Made by a program: the position numbers and the translations under genes | Notes under the pieces: generated by a model | Databases searched by the model: none | Told to the model about the DNA's origin: nothing | Seen by the model: the letters and a program-made list of their open reading frames with translations, nothing else | Source: Gemmatimonadaceae bacterium | Lineage (GTDB): Bacteria > Gemmatimonadota > Gemmatimonadetes > Gemmatimonadales > Gemmatimonadaceae | Assembly (NCBI GenBank): GCA_019637445.1 | Contig: JAHBVS010000001.1 | Coordinates: forward strand, 841,586 to 905,585 | Reading direction: 5' to 3' | DNA: 64,000 nt | In this document: piece after piece, positions 44,657-53,533 of the stretch | How positions within the stretch are numbered: the stretch's first letter is position 1 | Layout of the letters: each line of letters begins with the position of its first letter

Positions 44657-45376
44657 CTACAGACCCGACGAGGGGCCGCCAGCGTCACAACCCCGAGCGC
44701 CGCCAGCGGCCGCGGCCAGCAGCGCGACCACCTCACGCACCGTGGACGCCCCCGCATCGCGGTCGTACCAGCCCTGCTTCTCCGACGCGAACTGGGACGT
44801 GCCGCCGCCGGCGCGGGCTTCGATGGCCCGCCGTTGCAGCTCGGCCGGCCGCTCGACCCAGCAGCCGACCTCATTGCCCGCCAGGTCCAGCAGGATCACG
44901 GTTGGCGTGGCCGCACGCCCATCGGGCGTACGGCGAGCCGCCATCAAGCCCCGCGCCGCATCCGGGTGCACGATGCGGATATCGAGCGCCGGGACTTCCT
45001 CGGCCAGCTTGGCCAGGTACGGGATCGTATTGACCGAGTCGCTGCAGGCATCGAGCGCGATGGCGAGGATCAGCCAGCGGCCGGGCAGCGCACGGGCCTG
45101 GGCGAGGGCGTCCGCGGGCACCAGGGCGCGCTCCCAGTTGCTGAGCCAGAGCGCCCGACGGGCGCGGGCGTCGGCCAGGAAGCTGTCCCAGGTGACGCCG
45201 GACTCGTAGGTCGCGCGCAGCGTGCTGTCGGCAATCGCGGCGCGCGCTGCCACGGGGTCGGCCACCGCCGCGTGCGCTGCCGACGATCCCGGACCGTCCT
45301 CAACCTCGCAGCGCAGCGCGGCGGGGATCTCACCCAAGGCGAACGTGAACGACAGCGCCAGCGCGGGGACAAGCAT
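44657..45376 (-). CDS. Exported thioredoxin-fold protein with single Cys at active site
   Basis: 239 residues. Signal peptide MLVPALALSFTFALGEIPAAL. The thioredoxin fold is seen in WLILAIALDACSDSVNTIPYL and the cis-Pro strand AATPTVILLD. The usual CxxC is CSDS, so the second Cys is missing and disulfide exchange would be altered. Divergent from pnuC. Could be a thiol-binding or regulatory thioredoxin-like protein. Confidence 0.75.
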   Translation of the reverse strand: MLVPALALSFTFALGEIPAALRCEVEDGPGSSAAHAAVADPVAARAAIADSTLRATYESGVTWDSFLADARARRALWLSNWERALVPADALAQARALPGRWLILAIALDACSDSVNTIPYLAKLAEEVPALDIRIVHPDAARGLMAARRTPDGRAATPTVILLDLAGNEVGCWVERPAELQRRAIEARAGGGTSQFASEKQGWYDRDAGASTVREVVALLAAAAGGARGCDAGGPSSGL

Positions 45377-45462
45377 CTGCAGAGCCTCGGCAAACGGGAT
45401 GGCTGAGGATATCGGCGGTTCAGCGCTTGTATCAAGCCCCCGCCCATCGTTACCCTCCCGCG

Positions 45463-46086
45463 ATGGATCCCCTCGAGGTCGTCGCCGTGCTGTTCGGCGT
45501 GCTCAGCGTCTGGCTCAGCACGCGGGAGCACATCGCGAGCTGGCCGACGGCGCTGGTCAACACCTCGCTGTACTGCGTGATCCTCTGGCGCGAACATCTC
45601 TACGCCAATGCCTCGCTGCAGCTGTTCTACTTCACGCTGTCGCTGTACGGCTGGTGGGCCTGGAAGTTCGGCGGCCGCGAGCACACCGGCGTCGTGGTGA
45701 CGCGCACGTCGCGACGCCTCGCCGCGCTTCTCGTGGCCATTGGCGTCGCGGCTGCGGGACTCATCGCCGCCACGCTGTTCCGGTTCACGGATTCGGCGTC
45801 GCCGTGGCTCGACTCCGGCACCACGGCGACGAGCCTCGTCGCACAGTGGATGATGACGCGAAAGCTGCTCGAAAACTGGCTGGTGTGGACGGTGGTCAAC
45901 GTCGTCTACATCGGGATGTACCTGTCACAGGGCCTGCGACTTACGGCCGGTCTCTACGTGGCGTTCCTGGTGCTGGCGGTGCTTGGGTACCGCTCCTGGC
46001 GCCGCAGCTTGGCGTCGAGACTTGCCGTCGAGCGCGGCAATGCCGACAACGTGGCGCCGGATCGCGCCGCAACGACGCCGGCGTGA
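45463..46086 (+). CDS. pnuC: Nicotinamide riboside transporter PnuC
   Basis: 207 residues from ATG 45463. Six to seven membrane segments; recognisable family motifs are VNTSLYCVILWREHLYANASLQLFY (as NTSLYCVILW and LYANASLQLFY), LYGWWAWKFGG and TSLVAQWMMTRKLLENWLVW. Imports nicotinamide riboside by facilitated diffusion driven by phosphorylation. Its TGA overlaps the GTG of the next gene, a nicotinamide riboside kinase. Confidence 0.95.
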   Translation: MDPLEVVAVLFGVLSVWLSTREHIASWPTALVNTSLYCVILWREHLYANASLQLFYFTLSLYGWWAWKFGGREHTGVVVTRTSRRLAALLVAIGVAAAGLIAATLFRFTDSASPWLDSGTTATSLVAQWMMTRKLLENWLVWTVVNVVYIGMYLSQGLRLTAGLYVAFLVLAVLGYRSWRRSLASRLAVERGNADNVAPDRAATTPA

Positions 46087-46607
46087 CGCTGCGCGTGGTG
46101 CTGACCGGGCCGGAGGCGAGTGGCAAGACCACCCTCGCCCGCACGCTGGCCGATGCACTGGCTGCGCCCTGCGTCCCTGAAGCGTCGCGGCTTGTCGCCG
46201 AGGCCCTGCGGCCGGAAGGACTCTCGGCGGAAACCGTCGCGCCGATTGCACAGCTCGGGATGCGATTGGACGACGAGGCGCGCCTGCGCGAGCCCGACGT
46301 GATCGTCTATGACACGGACCTCGTGAGCACCGTCGTCTATGCGCGGCACTACTACGGCGAGGTCGCCTCGTGGATTGTGGACGAGGCACGCGCGCGGCGC
46401 GCCGATCTCTACCTGCTCTGTCGCCCCGATCTGCCCTGGACGCCGGATGGTGTGCGCGACCGGCCGACAGGCCGCGAGGCGATGTTCGACGCGTTCCGCG
46501 ACGCGCTCACGGAGCTGGGGGCGCGCGTGGTGGAGATCGGCGGCGTTGGCGAGGCCCGAACGGAAGCGGCGCGCGCGGCCGTGGAGGCCGCGCGCGCCGG
46601 GAAGTAG
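46083..46607 (+). CDS. NadR-type nicotinamide riboside kinase (AAA_28)
   Basis: 174 residues from GTG 46083 (GTGA overlap with pnuC). P-loop GPEASGKTTLART, PEASRLVAE, DTDLVSTVVYARHYYG and LCRPDLPWTPDGVRDRP match the C-terminal kinase domain of NadR. The adenylyltransferase and DNA-binding domains of NadR are absent. Traps imported nicotinamide riboside as NMN. Confidence is helped by the pnuC partner. Confidence 0.9.
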   Translation: MTLRVVLTGPEASGKTTLARTLADALAAPCVPEASRLVAEALRPEGLSAETVAPIAQLGMRLDDEARLREPDVIVYDTDLVSTVVYARHYYGEVASWIVDEARARRADLYLLCRPDLPWTPDGVRDRPTGREAMFDAFRDALTELGARVVEIGGVGEARTEAARAAVEAARAGK

Positions 46608-46679
46608 TCGTGCACCCACGGTTGCGCCGCGCTCACCCAGCGGCGCCCCGCTTGCCGCGCTCACATCTCCCTGCCGCGC

Positions 46680-47642
46680 TCAGCGCGCCGGCAGGTTCTC
46701 GTCGAGATGGCGCACGAACGCCGCGATGGTGCGCGCCGAGCGCAGATAGAACCCGCCGTCCACCTTCTCGGGATCATCGCTGGGCTTGTGATAGTCCGGG
46801 TGGTCCTCGACGCCGAAGTACACAAACGGGATCTTGGCCGCGTTGAAGGCACCCTGGTCGGACTGGTTCGTCCAGTCCTCGCGGCCACCTCCGCTGTCGT
46901 GTCCGAGCTTGAGCTGCACCGGCGCCACGCGCGCGACCGCCTCGAGCAGCGGACGCATCTGCGGGTAGGGCGAGGCGCCCGCCGCCCAGAGCTCGTTGCG
47001 GTCGTTGCGTGAGACCATATCGAGATTCACGTTGGCCGCGATGCGCGACAGCTCGACGGGAGGCTTGGCCACAAAGGCGCGCGCCCCGACCAGCCCCATC
47101 TCCTCGGCGTCGAACAAGGCGATGATGACGCTGTGCCGCGGTGGCGCAGCCTTGAGCGCCGCAGCGATCTGCAGCACGGCCGCCGTCCCCGACGCGTTGT
47201 CGTCCGCCCCGTTGTAGATCTCGCCGTTGCGCGTCCCGACGTGGTCGTAATGCGCCGAGACCACGATGACGCGCTCGGGATCGACGGTGCCAGGCACCAA
47301 GCCAAGCACGTTCACGCCCCGCACGGAATCGGTGTTGTTGCGGCGCGGCATCACGAACGCGTGCTCGTAGCTCCCATTCACCGGCTCCAGGCCGATGCGG
47401 CGCAGCTCGCCGACCAGGAAGGCGCGGGCCTTTGCGTTCTGCGGCGTCATTGCGGCGCGGCCGCCCATCGAGTCGTGTGCGAGCCGGAAGAGATCGCCGA
47501 GCAGGCGTGCGGAATCGAGGGTCGGGAGGCGAACCGCCGCGGCGGTCCCGGAGGCCGACGAGCCGGCCGACGAGGCGGACGAGGCCATCGAACCGGCACA
47601 GGCGGCGACGGCGAGGCTGAGGAGGGCGAGCAGAGGGCGCAT
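46680..47642 (-). CDS. M28-family metallopeptidase, lipoprotein
   Basis: 320 residues. Lipoprotein signal (LLALLSLAVAAC), a Ser/Ala linker, then a zinc peptidase domain: SAHYDHVGT, NGADDNASGTAAVL, DAEEMGLVGA, NLDMVSR and DHPDYHKPSDDPEKV supply the two-zinc ligands. Probably an exported aminopeptidase. No peptidase-associated domain is inserted. Confidence 0.93.
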   Translation of the reverse strand: MRPLLALLSLAVAACAGSMASSASSAGSSASGTAAAVRLPTLDSARLLGDLFRLAHDSMGGRAAMTPQNAKARAFLVGELRRIGLEPVNGSYEHAFVMPRRNNTDSVRGVNVLGLVPGTVDPERVIVVSAHYDHVGTRNGEIYNGADDNASGTAAVLQIAAALKAAPPRHSVIIALFDAEEMGLVGARAFVAKPPVELSRIAANVNLDMVSRNDRNELWAAGASPYPQMRPLLEAVARVAPVQLKLGHDSGGGREDWTNQSDQGAFNAAKIPFVYFGVEDHPDYHKPSDDPEKVDGGFYLRSARTIAAFVRHLDENLPAR

Positions 47643-47706
47643 CTGGGGAAGTTAGCAGGACGGAGGACGCGGGGCGCGGGACGCGGGGCGAGGCAGTTGC
47701 AAAGAC

Positions 47707-47742
47707 GACGGCGGGTGAGAGCCGAAGCCCCCACCCGCCGTC
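47707..47742 (-). terminator. Hairpin terminator after porin gene
   Basis: Arms GACGGCGGGTG and CACCCGCCGTC form an 11-bp stem around a 14-base loop, 43 bp after the porin stop. It sits inside a wider 13-bp inverted repeat (47656-47668 and 47770-47782). Confidence 0.65.
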
Positions 47743-47784
47743 TCTGCTTGCCTTCGTCCTACAACCTCAGTCCTCCGTCCTGCC

Positions 47785-49086
47785 TTAGAACGCCAGCACC
47801 GCCTCGATCATGAAGCCGTTGAACTTGCCACCGTTGCGGGTGTCGGCGGCACCGTTGAAGCCCTTGTACTCCTGCGTCACGTACTCGGCCTTCATGAGCA
47901 GGCTCGGGGTCACATACCAGCCGCCACCGAAGTTCATGCGGGTCACGTCCGCGTCCGGCGCTGCCGTGCCGACATCACCCGACACGTTGTTCCAGCGGGC
48001 GGCGAGGTAGAAGTTCTCGCTGCGGCCCATGCGGTACACGCCCTCGGCCATCATCTGGGTCACCTCGCGCTCGGAGGTCTCGGCGGCGCTGCGACCCTTC
48101 GCCGACTCATACATCCCGAAGAACTCGGCGCCACGGAACTTGATGAACGGATTGATCATGAAGGCGCTCTGCTTGTCGGTGAACCCTGGGTTGATGCGGC
48201 CCGAGGTGAAGTTCGCCGACTCGGTGGCCGTGGTGGCCTCCGTCACGAAGTAGTAGCGCGATCCGGCGCGGTCCCCCGAGTAGATCGAGTTGCTGATCGA
48301 GGACTCGGTCATGCGGAAGGAACCGCTGAGGCGGACGCGCAGGTCGTCGTTGAGCTGGCGGTCGAAGCCAAGCTTCGCCATGTACGCCGGCTTGCGGTCA
48401 TCGGGCGCGTCCACGCGGCCCTTGATCTCGCCACCCGTCGCGGCCAGCACGCCGAAGATGCCGTTCTTCTGGACGATGGCCTCGACGCCGACTTCCGTCG
48501 TGAAGGCGTCCATCAGGGCGTTGCCGACCAATGGGTTGTACATCGCGTTGCCGTTGTCCGTGCGACGGAACTGGAAGTCGCCGTAGTTCACCTGGAAGTG
48601 GCCGACCTTCAGCGTCGTGACTTCCATCAGCTTGTGGAAGAAGGGCACGTCAAGCGGCGACGCGTCGATCTGCAGGAAGCCGTCCTTCACGTATGGCTCC
48701 GGGTGGTGCCGCGACGACAGGTAGGTCGTGAGCTGCACGCGGATCCCGGGGGCGACCTGCGCGTTCATGTACAGGTTGGCCGCGGCGTTGTTGAAGCCGG
48801 CGCCGATCTCCTTGAGCGCGGTCGAGCCGTCGGTCTCATGGTCTAGCGACTGGAACTGCTGCGTGAAGGCCGCGCCCCACTGCAGCGCAAAGCCCGTGTA
48901 GGGGATGTTCTCGACCTTGGGGGTCTCGAAGATGTTGATGCCGCGCTTGTCGTAGGGCCGCAGGTACTGCACGACCGTCGGCGGCTGGAACTTCGCGTCG
49001 TCGTTGTCCGGCGTCTGCTGGGCCTGGAGCGGTACGGCAAGCGCCAGGGCGACGGCGGCGAACAGGGTGGAGTGAAGCGCTCTCAT
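47785..49086 (-). CDS. Outer-membrane porin
   Basis: 433 residues. Signal peptide (MRALHSTLFAAVALALAVPLQAQ), then about 16 or more alternating strands (IRVQLTTYLSSRH, KVGHFQVNYGDFQFRRTDNG, YMAKLGFDRQLNDDLRVRLSGSF) and a C-terminal strand ending EAVLAF, with the terminal Phe expected by the BAM machinery. Similar in layout to phosphate-selective (OprP/O-type) porins, but specificity is not readable. GAGGG lies 8 bp before the ATG. Upstream gene is the YceI-containing frame, 36 bp away. Confidence 0.9.
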   Translation of the reverse strand: MRALHSTLFAAVALALAVPLQAQQTPDNDDAKFQPPTVVQYLRPYDKRGINIFETPKVENIPYTGFALQWGAAFTQQFQSLDHETDGSTALKEIGAGFNNAAANLYMNAQVAPGIRVQLTTYLSSRHHPEPYVKDGFLQIDASPLDVPFFHKLMEVTTLKVGHFQVNYGDFQFRRTDNGNAMYNPLVGNALMDAFTTEVGVEAIVQKNGIFGVLAATGGEIKGRVDAPDDRKPAYMAKLGFDRQLNDDLRVRLSGSFRMTESSISNSIYSGDRAGSRYYFVTEATTATESANFTSGRINPGFTDKQSAFMINPFIKFRGAEFFGMYESAKGRSAAETSEREVTQMMAEGVYRMGRSENFYLAARWNNVSGDVGTAAPDADVTRMNFGGGWYVTPSLLMKAEYVTQEYKGFNGAADTRNGGKFNGFMIEAVLAF

Positions 49087-49122
49087 TGTGGTACCCTCGG
49101 GGAATGAGACCGGCCGCGCCGG

Positions 49123-50697
49123 TCAGTTGTTGAGCAACAGATCGAACTGCACCGTCACTGTCTCGCCCACCTTCAGGGCGCCCATCATCAGCCTCGGGGG
49201 CTCGACGCCCCAATCGGTCATCTTGAGCGGATAGCTGCCCGTCACACGCAGGGCGCCTTCCGCGGCCGCAAAGGTCACCGGCACCGTGATCGGCCGGGTC
49301 TGGCCGTTCAGCAGCAGCGTGCCCTGCAGCGAGCCCGTCACCGCGGTCGCCTTCGCGAGTTCGTAGCCGCTCAGCGTGAAACGGATCTCCTGGTGCTTGT
49401 CGCTGTTGAGCGCCTTCATCATGTGGCCATTCATCGTGCGGTTCTCGCAGTCGAGCTGCGCGACCGGGAAGGTCAGGGTCACCGTCTTGACCGCCTTCTG
49501 GCCGGCCAGCACCGCGGCCGGCGCGCCGGCTTCGGCATCGATCATGGCGTCGATGCGGGGCGCCTTGCAGCTCCAGTCGCGGACGGTGGAAGTGCCGTCA
49601 AACCAGAGGCGACTGCCGTCCTTCAGGCTGAGCGGATCAAGCGAGGGACGCCACGCCGTCAGCACCGCCAAGGCGGCGACTGCGAGCAGGGTTCCGGTGA
49701 TCCGAGTGCGTGTCATCGTGGACTCCAGCAGGGGGAACGAGGCGAGTGCGGACGTGTCCGTCACTCGTGCATGGAGTATCTCGTGTGGGGCGTCCCCTGA
49801 CAGTAGGGTTGCACCGGAACTTGGGTGCGGGCTGGAGCGGACTACTCGGTAGGGGTTTTCCCCACTCACTGCCCTAGGGCGCCATCCCTCGCAGGGCAGC
49901 GCCCCAGGGTAGCGGGGCGGAGACACCCACCCTGTCAGCGTCAGAGTCGTGGCGCCCAGCAGGGGCATCGACGAGCGGATCCGGACCGGAACGTGGCAGT
50001 CCGATACCGCGATATTGATGCGCACCGTGCCGGTCCCGCGATACCGCTTGGGGTCCTTCACCTCCATCTCGACGATGCGGGTGCGGAAGATCCCGACCGA
50101 GGTCTCCACGACCTCCTCGCCGCGGATGTGCACCACCGTGGGATTGCGGGAGGCGTCGAAGTGGCGCTCGAAGGAGAAGGTCGTGTCCTTCTCCAGCGGC
50201 AGCGTCCGCAGGAAGTAGATGAAGGACAGCTCATCCAGCGGCAGGGGGGAGCCGAGCGGCTTGGGCGCGTCCTCGCCGTCGCGCCAGGTGCCGGCCCCGA
50301 GGTCCATCACGACGCGTTCCTCACTGCGCGAGAGCGGGTGGCGCTCGGTCTTCTCGTAGCGGAGGCTGGCAAAGCGCAGTGGGTCGAGCCAGGAGGCCGT
50401 GCGATCGACCGCGCGCACGGGCCCACGCCCAGCTTCCAGCTCGAACACGAGCTTCCAGGTGCTGACCCCCTGCTCCACCACGGGCCCCTCGACGCGCATC
50501 TGCCCCTGACCGACGTTGCCGCCAATGGCGACGTGCACGCGATACTCCAGCGCCTCGCCGATGGGAAACGGCGGGCGCACCGGCGGCATCGTGACGGACG
50601 GCAGCTGAGCGGCCAGCGATGCCGGCAGGCAGATGGCAAGCAGAAGGTGTAGCCAGCGTGATTTCACGCGGGGAAGGTGCGGCGTGGGGCCCGGCAT
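49123..50697 (-). CDS. DUF3108 protein and YceI-family protein in one uninterrupted frame
   Basis: From ATG 50697 (GGGGAG upstream), a signal peptide (KSRWLHLLLAICLPASLAAQ) precedes a DUF3108 beta domain: FPIGEALEYRVHVAIGGNVGQ, SWLDPLRFASLRYEKTERH and VRINIAVSDCHVPVRI. After a 65-residue stretch that reads like untranslated DNA, MTRTRITGTLLAVAALAVLTAW at 49716 starts a second signal peptide and a YceI domain (FDGTSTVRDWSCKAPRID to GVEPPRLMMGALKVGETVTVQFDLLLNN), with its own GGAG site. No stop separates them. Either a true fusion, or two genes whose separating stop has been lost (mutation or sequence error). YceI proteins bind isoprenoid-like lipids; DUF3108 proteins are periplasmic. Real start of the second part is probably 49716. 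Confidence 0.82.
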   Translation of the reverse strand: MPGPTPHLPRVKSRWLHLLLAICLPASLAAQLPSVTMPPVRPPFPIGEALEYRVHVAIGGNVGQGQMRVEGPVVEQGVSTWKLVFELEAGRGPVRAVDRTASWLDPLRFASLRYEKTERHPLSRSEERVVMDLGAGTWRDGEDAPKPLGSPLPLDELSFIYFLRTLPLEKDTTFSFERHFDASRNPTVVHIRGEEVVETSVGIFRTRIVEMEVKDPKRYRGTGTVRINIAVSDCHVPVRIRSSMPLLGATTLTLTGWVSPPRYPGALPCEGWRPRAVSGENPYRVVRSSPHPSSGATLLSGDAPHEILHARVTDTSALASFPLLESTMTRTRITGTLLAVAALAVLTAWRPSLDPLSLKDGSRLWFDGTSTVRDWSCKAPRIDAMIDAEAGAPAAVLAGQKAVKTVTLTFPVAQLDCENRTMNGHMMKALNSDKHQEIRFTLSGYELAKATAVTGSLQGTLLLNGQTRPITVPVTFAAAEGALRVTGSYPLKMTDWGVEPPRLMMGALKVGETVTVQFDLLLNN

Positions 50698-50759
50698 TGC
50701 CAGCAGGTACTCCCCTTGGCGTTGGTGGTGCCGTCCCTGACAGTGCCTTTCTGGATTGG

Positions 50760-51012
50760 TGCGCTGAGTTTTTGCCACGGAGACACGGAGGCACAGAGAA
50801 CTACGGATGCGGGCGGAACGGCGGATGCGGGACAACTGCAAGAGGCGATGCTGGGGGACTGCAACAGCAACGACACCTGAAACTTCTTGGGGGAACTACA
50901 ACGGCGACGTTGCTGGCTCCGCATCGCAGTCCGCGGCTGTGCCGCATCCGCAGCCATTCCCGTATCCGCCTCCCTCTGTGTCTCTGTGCCTCTGTGGCAA
51001 AGACTCAGCGCA
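50760..51012. repeat. Foldback inverted-repeat element, copy 1 (253 bp)
   Basis: Terminal repeats of about 39 bp: left TGCGCTGAGTTTTTGCCACG and onwards, right its near-complement ending AAGACTCAGCGCA; about 34 of 39 positions match. Inside, short units around GCGGATGCGGG and GGAACTGCAAC-like words recur, and the halves pair further, so the whole element can fold into one long hairpin. No gene is convincing inside. A second copy lies at 61566-61917. Together with a terminator it fills 50698-51081. Confidence 0.8.
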
Positions 51013-51025
51013 CAAATGCACGAAT

Positions 51026-51059
51026 GAAGAAGGGGCGGCCGAACGGCCGCCCCTTCTTC
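51026..51059 (-). terminator. Hairpin terminator after pilC
   Basis: A perfect 16-bp stem (arms GAAGAAGGGGCGGCCG and CGGCCGCCCCTTCTTC) with a two-base loop, 22 bp past the pilC stop. Confidence 0.8.
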
Positions 51060-51081
51060 GTCCTTCAACCTTCGTCTGCCC

Positions 51082-52278
51082 TTACTGCACCGCGTTGATC
51101 ATGTCGAAGATCGGCAGGTACATCGCCACGACCATGCCGCCGACCACGACGCCGAGGAACACGATCATCATCGGCTCCATCAGGGCGAGCAGGCCGCCCA
51201 CCGCGGCGTCCACTTCCTCGTCGTAGAAGTCGGCGATCTTCGACAGCATCTCGTCGAGGCCGCCTGTCTGCTCGCCCACGGCGATCATCGAGATCACCAT
51301 CGGCGGGAACACGCCGGACTTGGCCAGCGGCGCCGAGATCGTATCACCACCGGCGATCGACGAGCGCGAGGCCATGATGGCGTCCGAGATGACGCGGTTG
51401 CCCGCCGTTTTGGCTGTGATCTCGAGGCCGTCCAGGATGCTCACGCCCGAGCTGATCAGCGTACCCAGCGTACGCGTGAAGCGCGACACGGCCGACTTGC
51501 GCAGCACATCGCCGAGTACCGGGGCCTTGAGCAGCATCCGGTCAATGCGCAGTTGGCCGTCAGGCGTGCCGTAGTACTTCCGCAGCGACTGCACCGCGAC
51601 CACGCCGGCGATGATCAGCGCCCACCACCAGCTCTGCAAGAACTCCGACATCCCGATCACGATGCGCGTCGGCAGCGGCAGGGCCAGGCCGACCGACTCG
51701 AACATGCTTTGGAACGTCGGGATCACGAACAGCAGCAGGATGGTGATGGCGGAGCCGGCCACGCCCATGATGACGCCAGGGTAGATCATGGCGCCTTTCA
51801 CCTTGCGAACCAGGGCGTCGTTCTTTTCCATGAACGTCGCGAGACGCAGGAGGATCGTGTCCAGGATACCGCCCGCCTCGCCCGCCGCCACCATGTTCAC
51901 GTAGAGCTCCGTGAACGCGTTCGGATGCTTGGCCAGCGCGTCGGCCACCGTGTGGCCCGACTCGACGTCGAACACCACCTGCCGCGTCACCGCCTGCAGC
52001 ACGGGGTTCTCCGACTGCTTGGACAGGATGTCCAGGGCCTGCACGAGCGGCAGGCCCGAGTTGATCATGGTCGAGAACTGGCGGGTGAAGATCACGATGT
52101 CGCGCATCGCAATCGAGCCCTTGGTCTTCGGGGCGGTCTTCGACTGCTCCTCGACCTTCACGACGTTCATCCGCATACGCTTCAGCTGCGCGACGACGTC
52201 TTCCTTGTTCGCGGCCTCGATGGTCGCGGACTTGAGTTCGCCGGAGGCGGTGCGTGCGGTATAGACAAAGGCTGGCAT
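51082..52278 (-). CDS. pilC: Type IV pilus inner-membrane platform protein PilC
   Basis: 398 residues. Two GspF domains (about 60-185 and 265-390) each with AAGEAGGILDTIL-type or AVGEQTGGLDEML motifs, and three membrane segments. N-terminal MPAFVYTARTASGELKSATIEA is the family start. Cytoplasmic faces contact PilB and PilT. GAGGAGA lies 5 bp before the ATG. Follows pilT by 24 bp. Confidence 0.97.
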   Translation of the reverse strand: MPAFVYTARTASGELKSATIEAANKEDVVAQLKRMRMNVVKVEEQSKTAPKTKGSIAMRDIVIFTRQFSTMINSGLPLVQALDILSKQSENPVLQAVTRQVVFDVESGHTVADALAKHPNAFTELYVNMVAAGEAGGILDTILLRLATFMEKNDALVRKVKGAMIYPGVIMGVAGSAITILLLFVIPTFQSMFESVGLALPLPTRIVIGMSEFLQSWWWALIIAGVVAVQSLRKYYGTPDGQLRIDRMLLKAPVLGDVLRKSAVSRFTRTLGTLISSGVSILDGLEITAKTAGNRVISDAIMASRSSIAGGDTISAPLAKSGVFPPMVISMIAVGEQTGGLDEMLSKIADFYDEEVDAAVGGLLALMEPMMIVFLGVVVGGMVVAMYLPIFDMINAVQ

Positions 52279-52302
52279 AGGGTCTCCTCAGGGACCAGAC
52301 GA

Positions 52303-53481
52303 CTAACGACGGCCGCCGGACACAGGCCCACCCCGTCCGGCCGGGCCGGTCGTCGAGGGGCCTTCGTCCCCGGCGGACTTGCCGATCATGCGCAGGAACT
52401 CCACCGGGTCGCCGGACACCCGCAGGCATTCCTCCTCCGACACCTCGCGCGACTGGTACAGCCCGTACAGGGCGTCGTTCAAGGTCTGCATCCCATGCTT
52501 CTTGCCGGACTGCATCATCGAGTAGACCTGGTGGATCTTGTCGTCGCGGATCAGCGCCCGGATGGCCGGGGTCACCACCAGGATCTCGGCGGCCATCGCC
52601 CGGCCCTTGCCCGAACGCTTGGGCAGCAGCGTCTGCGTGATGATGCCCTCCAGCACGAAGGCCAGCTGGGCACGGACCTGTGCCTGCTGGTGGCTGGGGA
52701 AGACGTCGATGATACGGTTGATGGCCTCGGCCGCCGAGTTCGTGTGCAACGTGGCGAAGGCCAGGTGGCCCGTCTCGGCGATAGTGAGACCGGCGTGGAT
52801 CGTCTCGTGGTCGCGCATTTCGCCTACGAGCACGACGTCCGGGTCCTCACGGAGCGCGTACTTGAGCGCGTGACCGAAGCTCTTGGTGTCCGAGCCCACC
52901 TCGCGCTGGTTGACGATGCAGCCCTGGTGCTTGTGGATGAACTCGATCGGGTCCTCGACCGTGAGGATGTGGCCTTTGCGCTCGCGGTTGATCTTGTCGA
53001 TCATCGCGGCAAGGGTCGTGGACTTGCCGGAGCCCGTGGGCCCCGTCACCAGCACAAGGCCGCGCGGCTTCTCGGCCAGCTTGGCAATCACCGGCGGCAG
53101 GTTGAGGTCCGAAAAGGTCTTGATGCTGAACGGGATGACGCGGAGCACGATGGAGACGCAGCCGCGCTGCTTGAAGCAGTTGCCGCGGAAGCGCGCCAGG
53201 TTCTGGATGCCGAACGAGAAGTCCAGCTCGTCCTCCATCTCGAAGCGCTTCTTCTGGTTCTCAGTGAGCACCGAGTAGGCCAGCTGCAGCGTCTCCTTGG
53301 GCTGCAGCACCGTATCCTGTCGGGACGGCGTGATGTCGCCGTCGATGCGCATCATCGGCCGGGAGCCGGCGGTGATGTGCAGGTCGGACGCGCCGCGCTC
53401 GAGCATCTCCTCCAGGAGCACACGGAGGTTGACGCCCTGCGGCTGGGGGGCGGTGGCGGCTGCGGCGGGGGCTGCGGTCAT
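52303..53481 (-). CDS. pilT: Pilus retraction ATPase PilT
   Basis: 392 residues. Walker A GPTGSGKSTTLAAM, Asp box, Walker B EDPDVVLVGEMRD, His box FATLHTNSAAEAINRIIDVF and the PilT-specific AIRALIRDDKIHQVYSMMQSGKKHGMQTLNDAL (named here as AIRALIRD, IHQVYSMMQ and HGMQTLN). Longer than typical PilT by an N-terminal Ala/Pro stretch and a Gly-rich tail. Powers retraction and twitching. Lies 52 bp after pilB. Confidence 0.97.
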   Translation of the reverse strand: MTAAPAAAATAPQPQGVNLRVLLEEMLERGASDLHITAGSRPMMRIDGDITPSRQDTVLQPKETLQLAYSVLTENQKKRFEMEDELDFSFGIQNLARFRGNCFKQRGCVSIVLRVIPFSIKTFSDLNLPPVIAKLAEKPRGLVLVTGPTGSGKSTTLAAMIDKINRERKGHILTVEDPIEFIHKHQGCIVNQREVGSDTKSFGHALKYALREDPDVVLVGEMRDHETIHAGLTIAETGHLAFATLHTNSAAEAINRIIDVFPSHQQAQVRAQLAFVLEGIITQTLLPKRSGKGRAMAAEILVVTPAIRALIRDDKIHQVYSMMQSGKKHGMQTLNDALYGLYQSREVSEEECLRVSGDPVEFLRMIGKSAGDEGPSTTGPAGRGGPVSGGRR

Positions 53482-53533
53482 TGCTCGGGGGAAACGGTGA
53501 ACGGGGAACGGTGCACGCGCGTGGCGAACACCA

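Noticed and set aside
45377-45462. Riboswitch or NiaR-type operator before pnuC
   Set aside because: Region is short, and shows no recognisable aptamer or palindrome.
46608-46679. Three copies of a GCCGCGCTCA word and a weak GCGCCGC/GCGGCGC hairpin between convergent genes
   Set aside because: Short, irregular spacing, and expected by chance in such GC-rich DNA.
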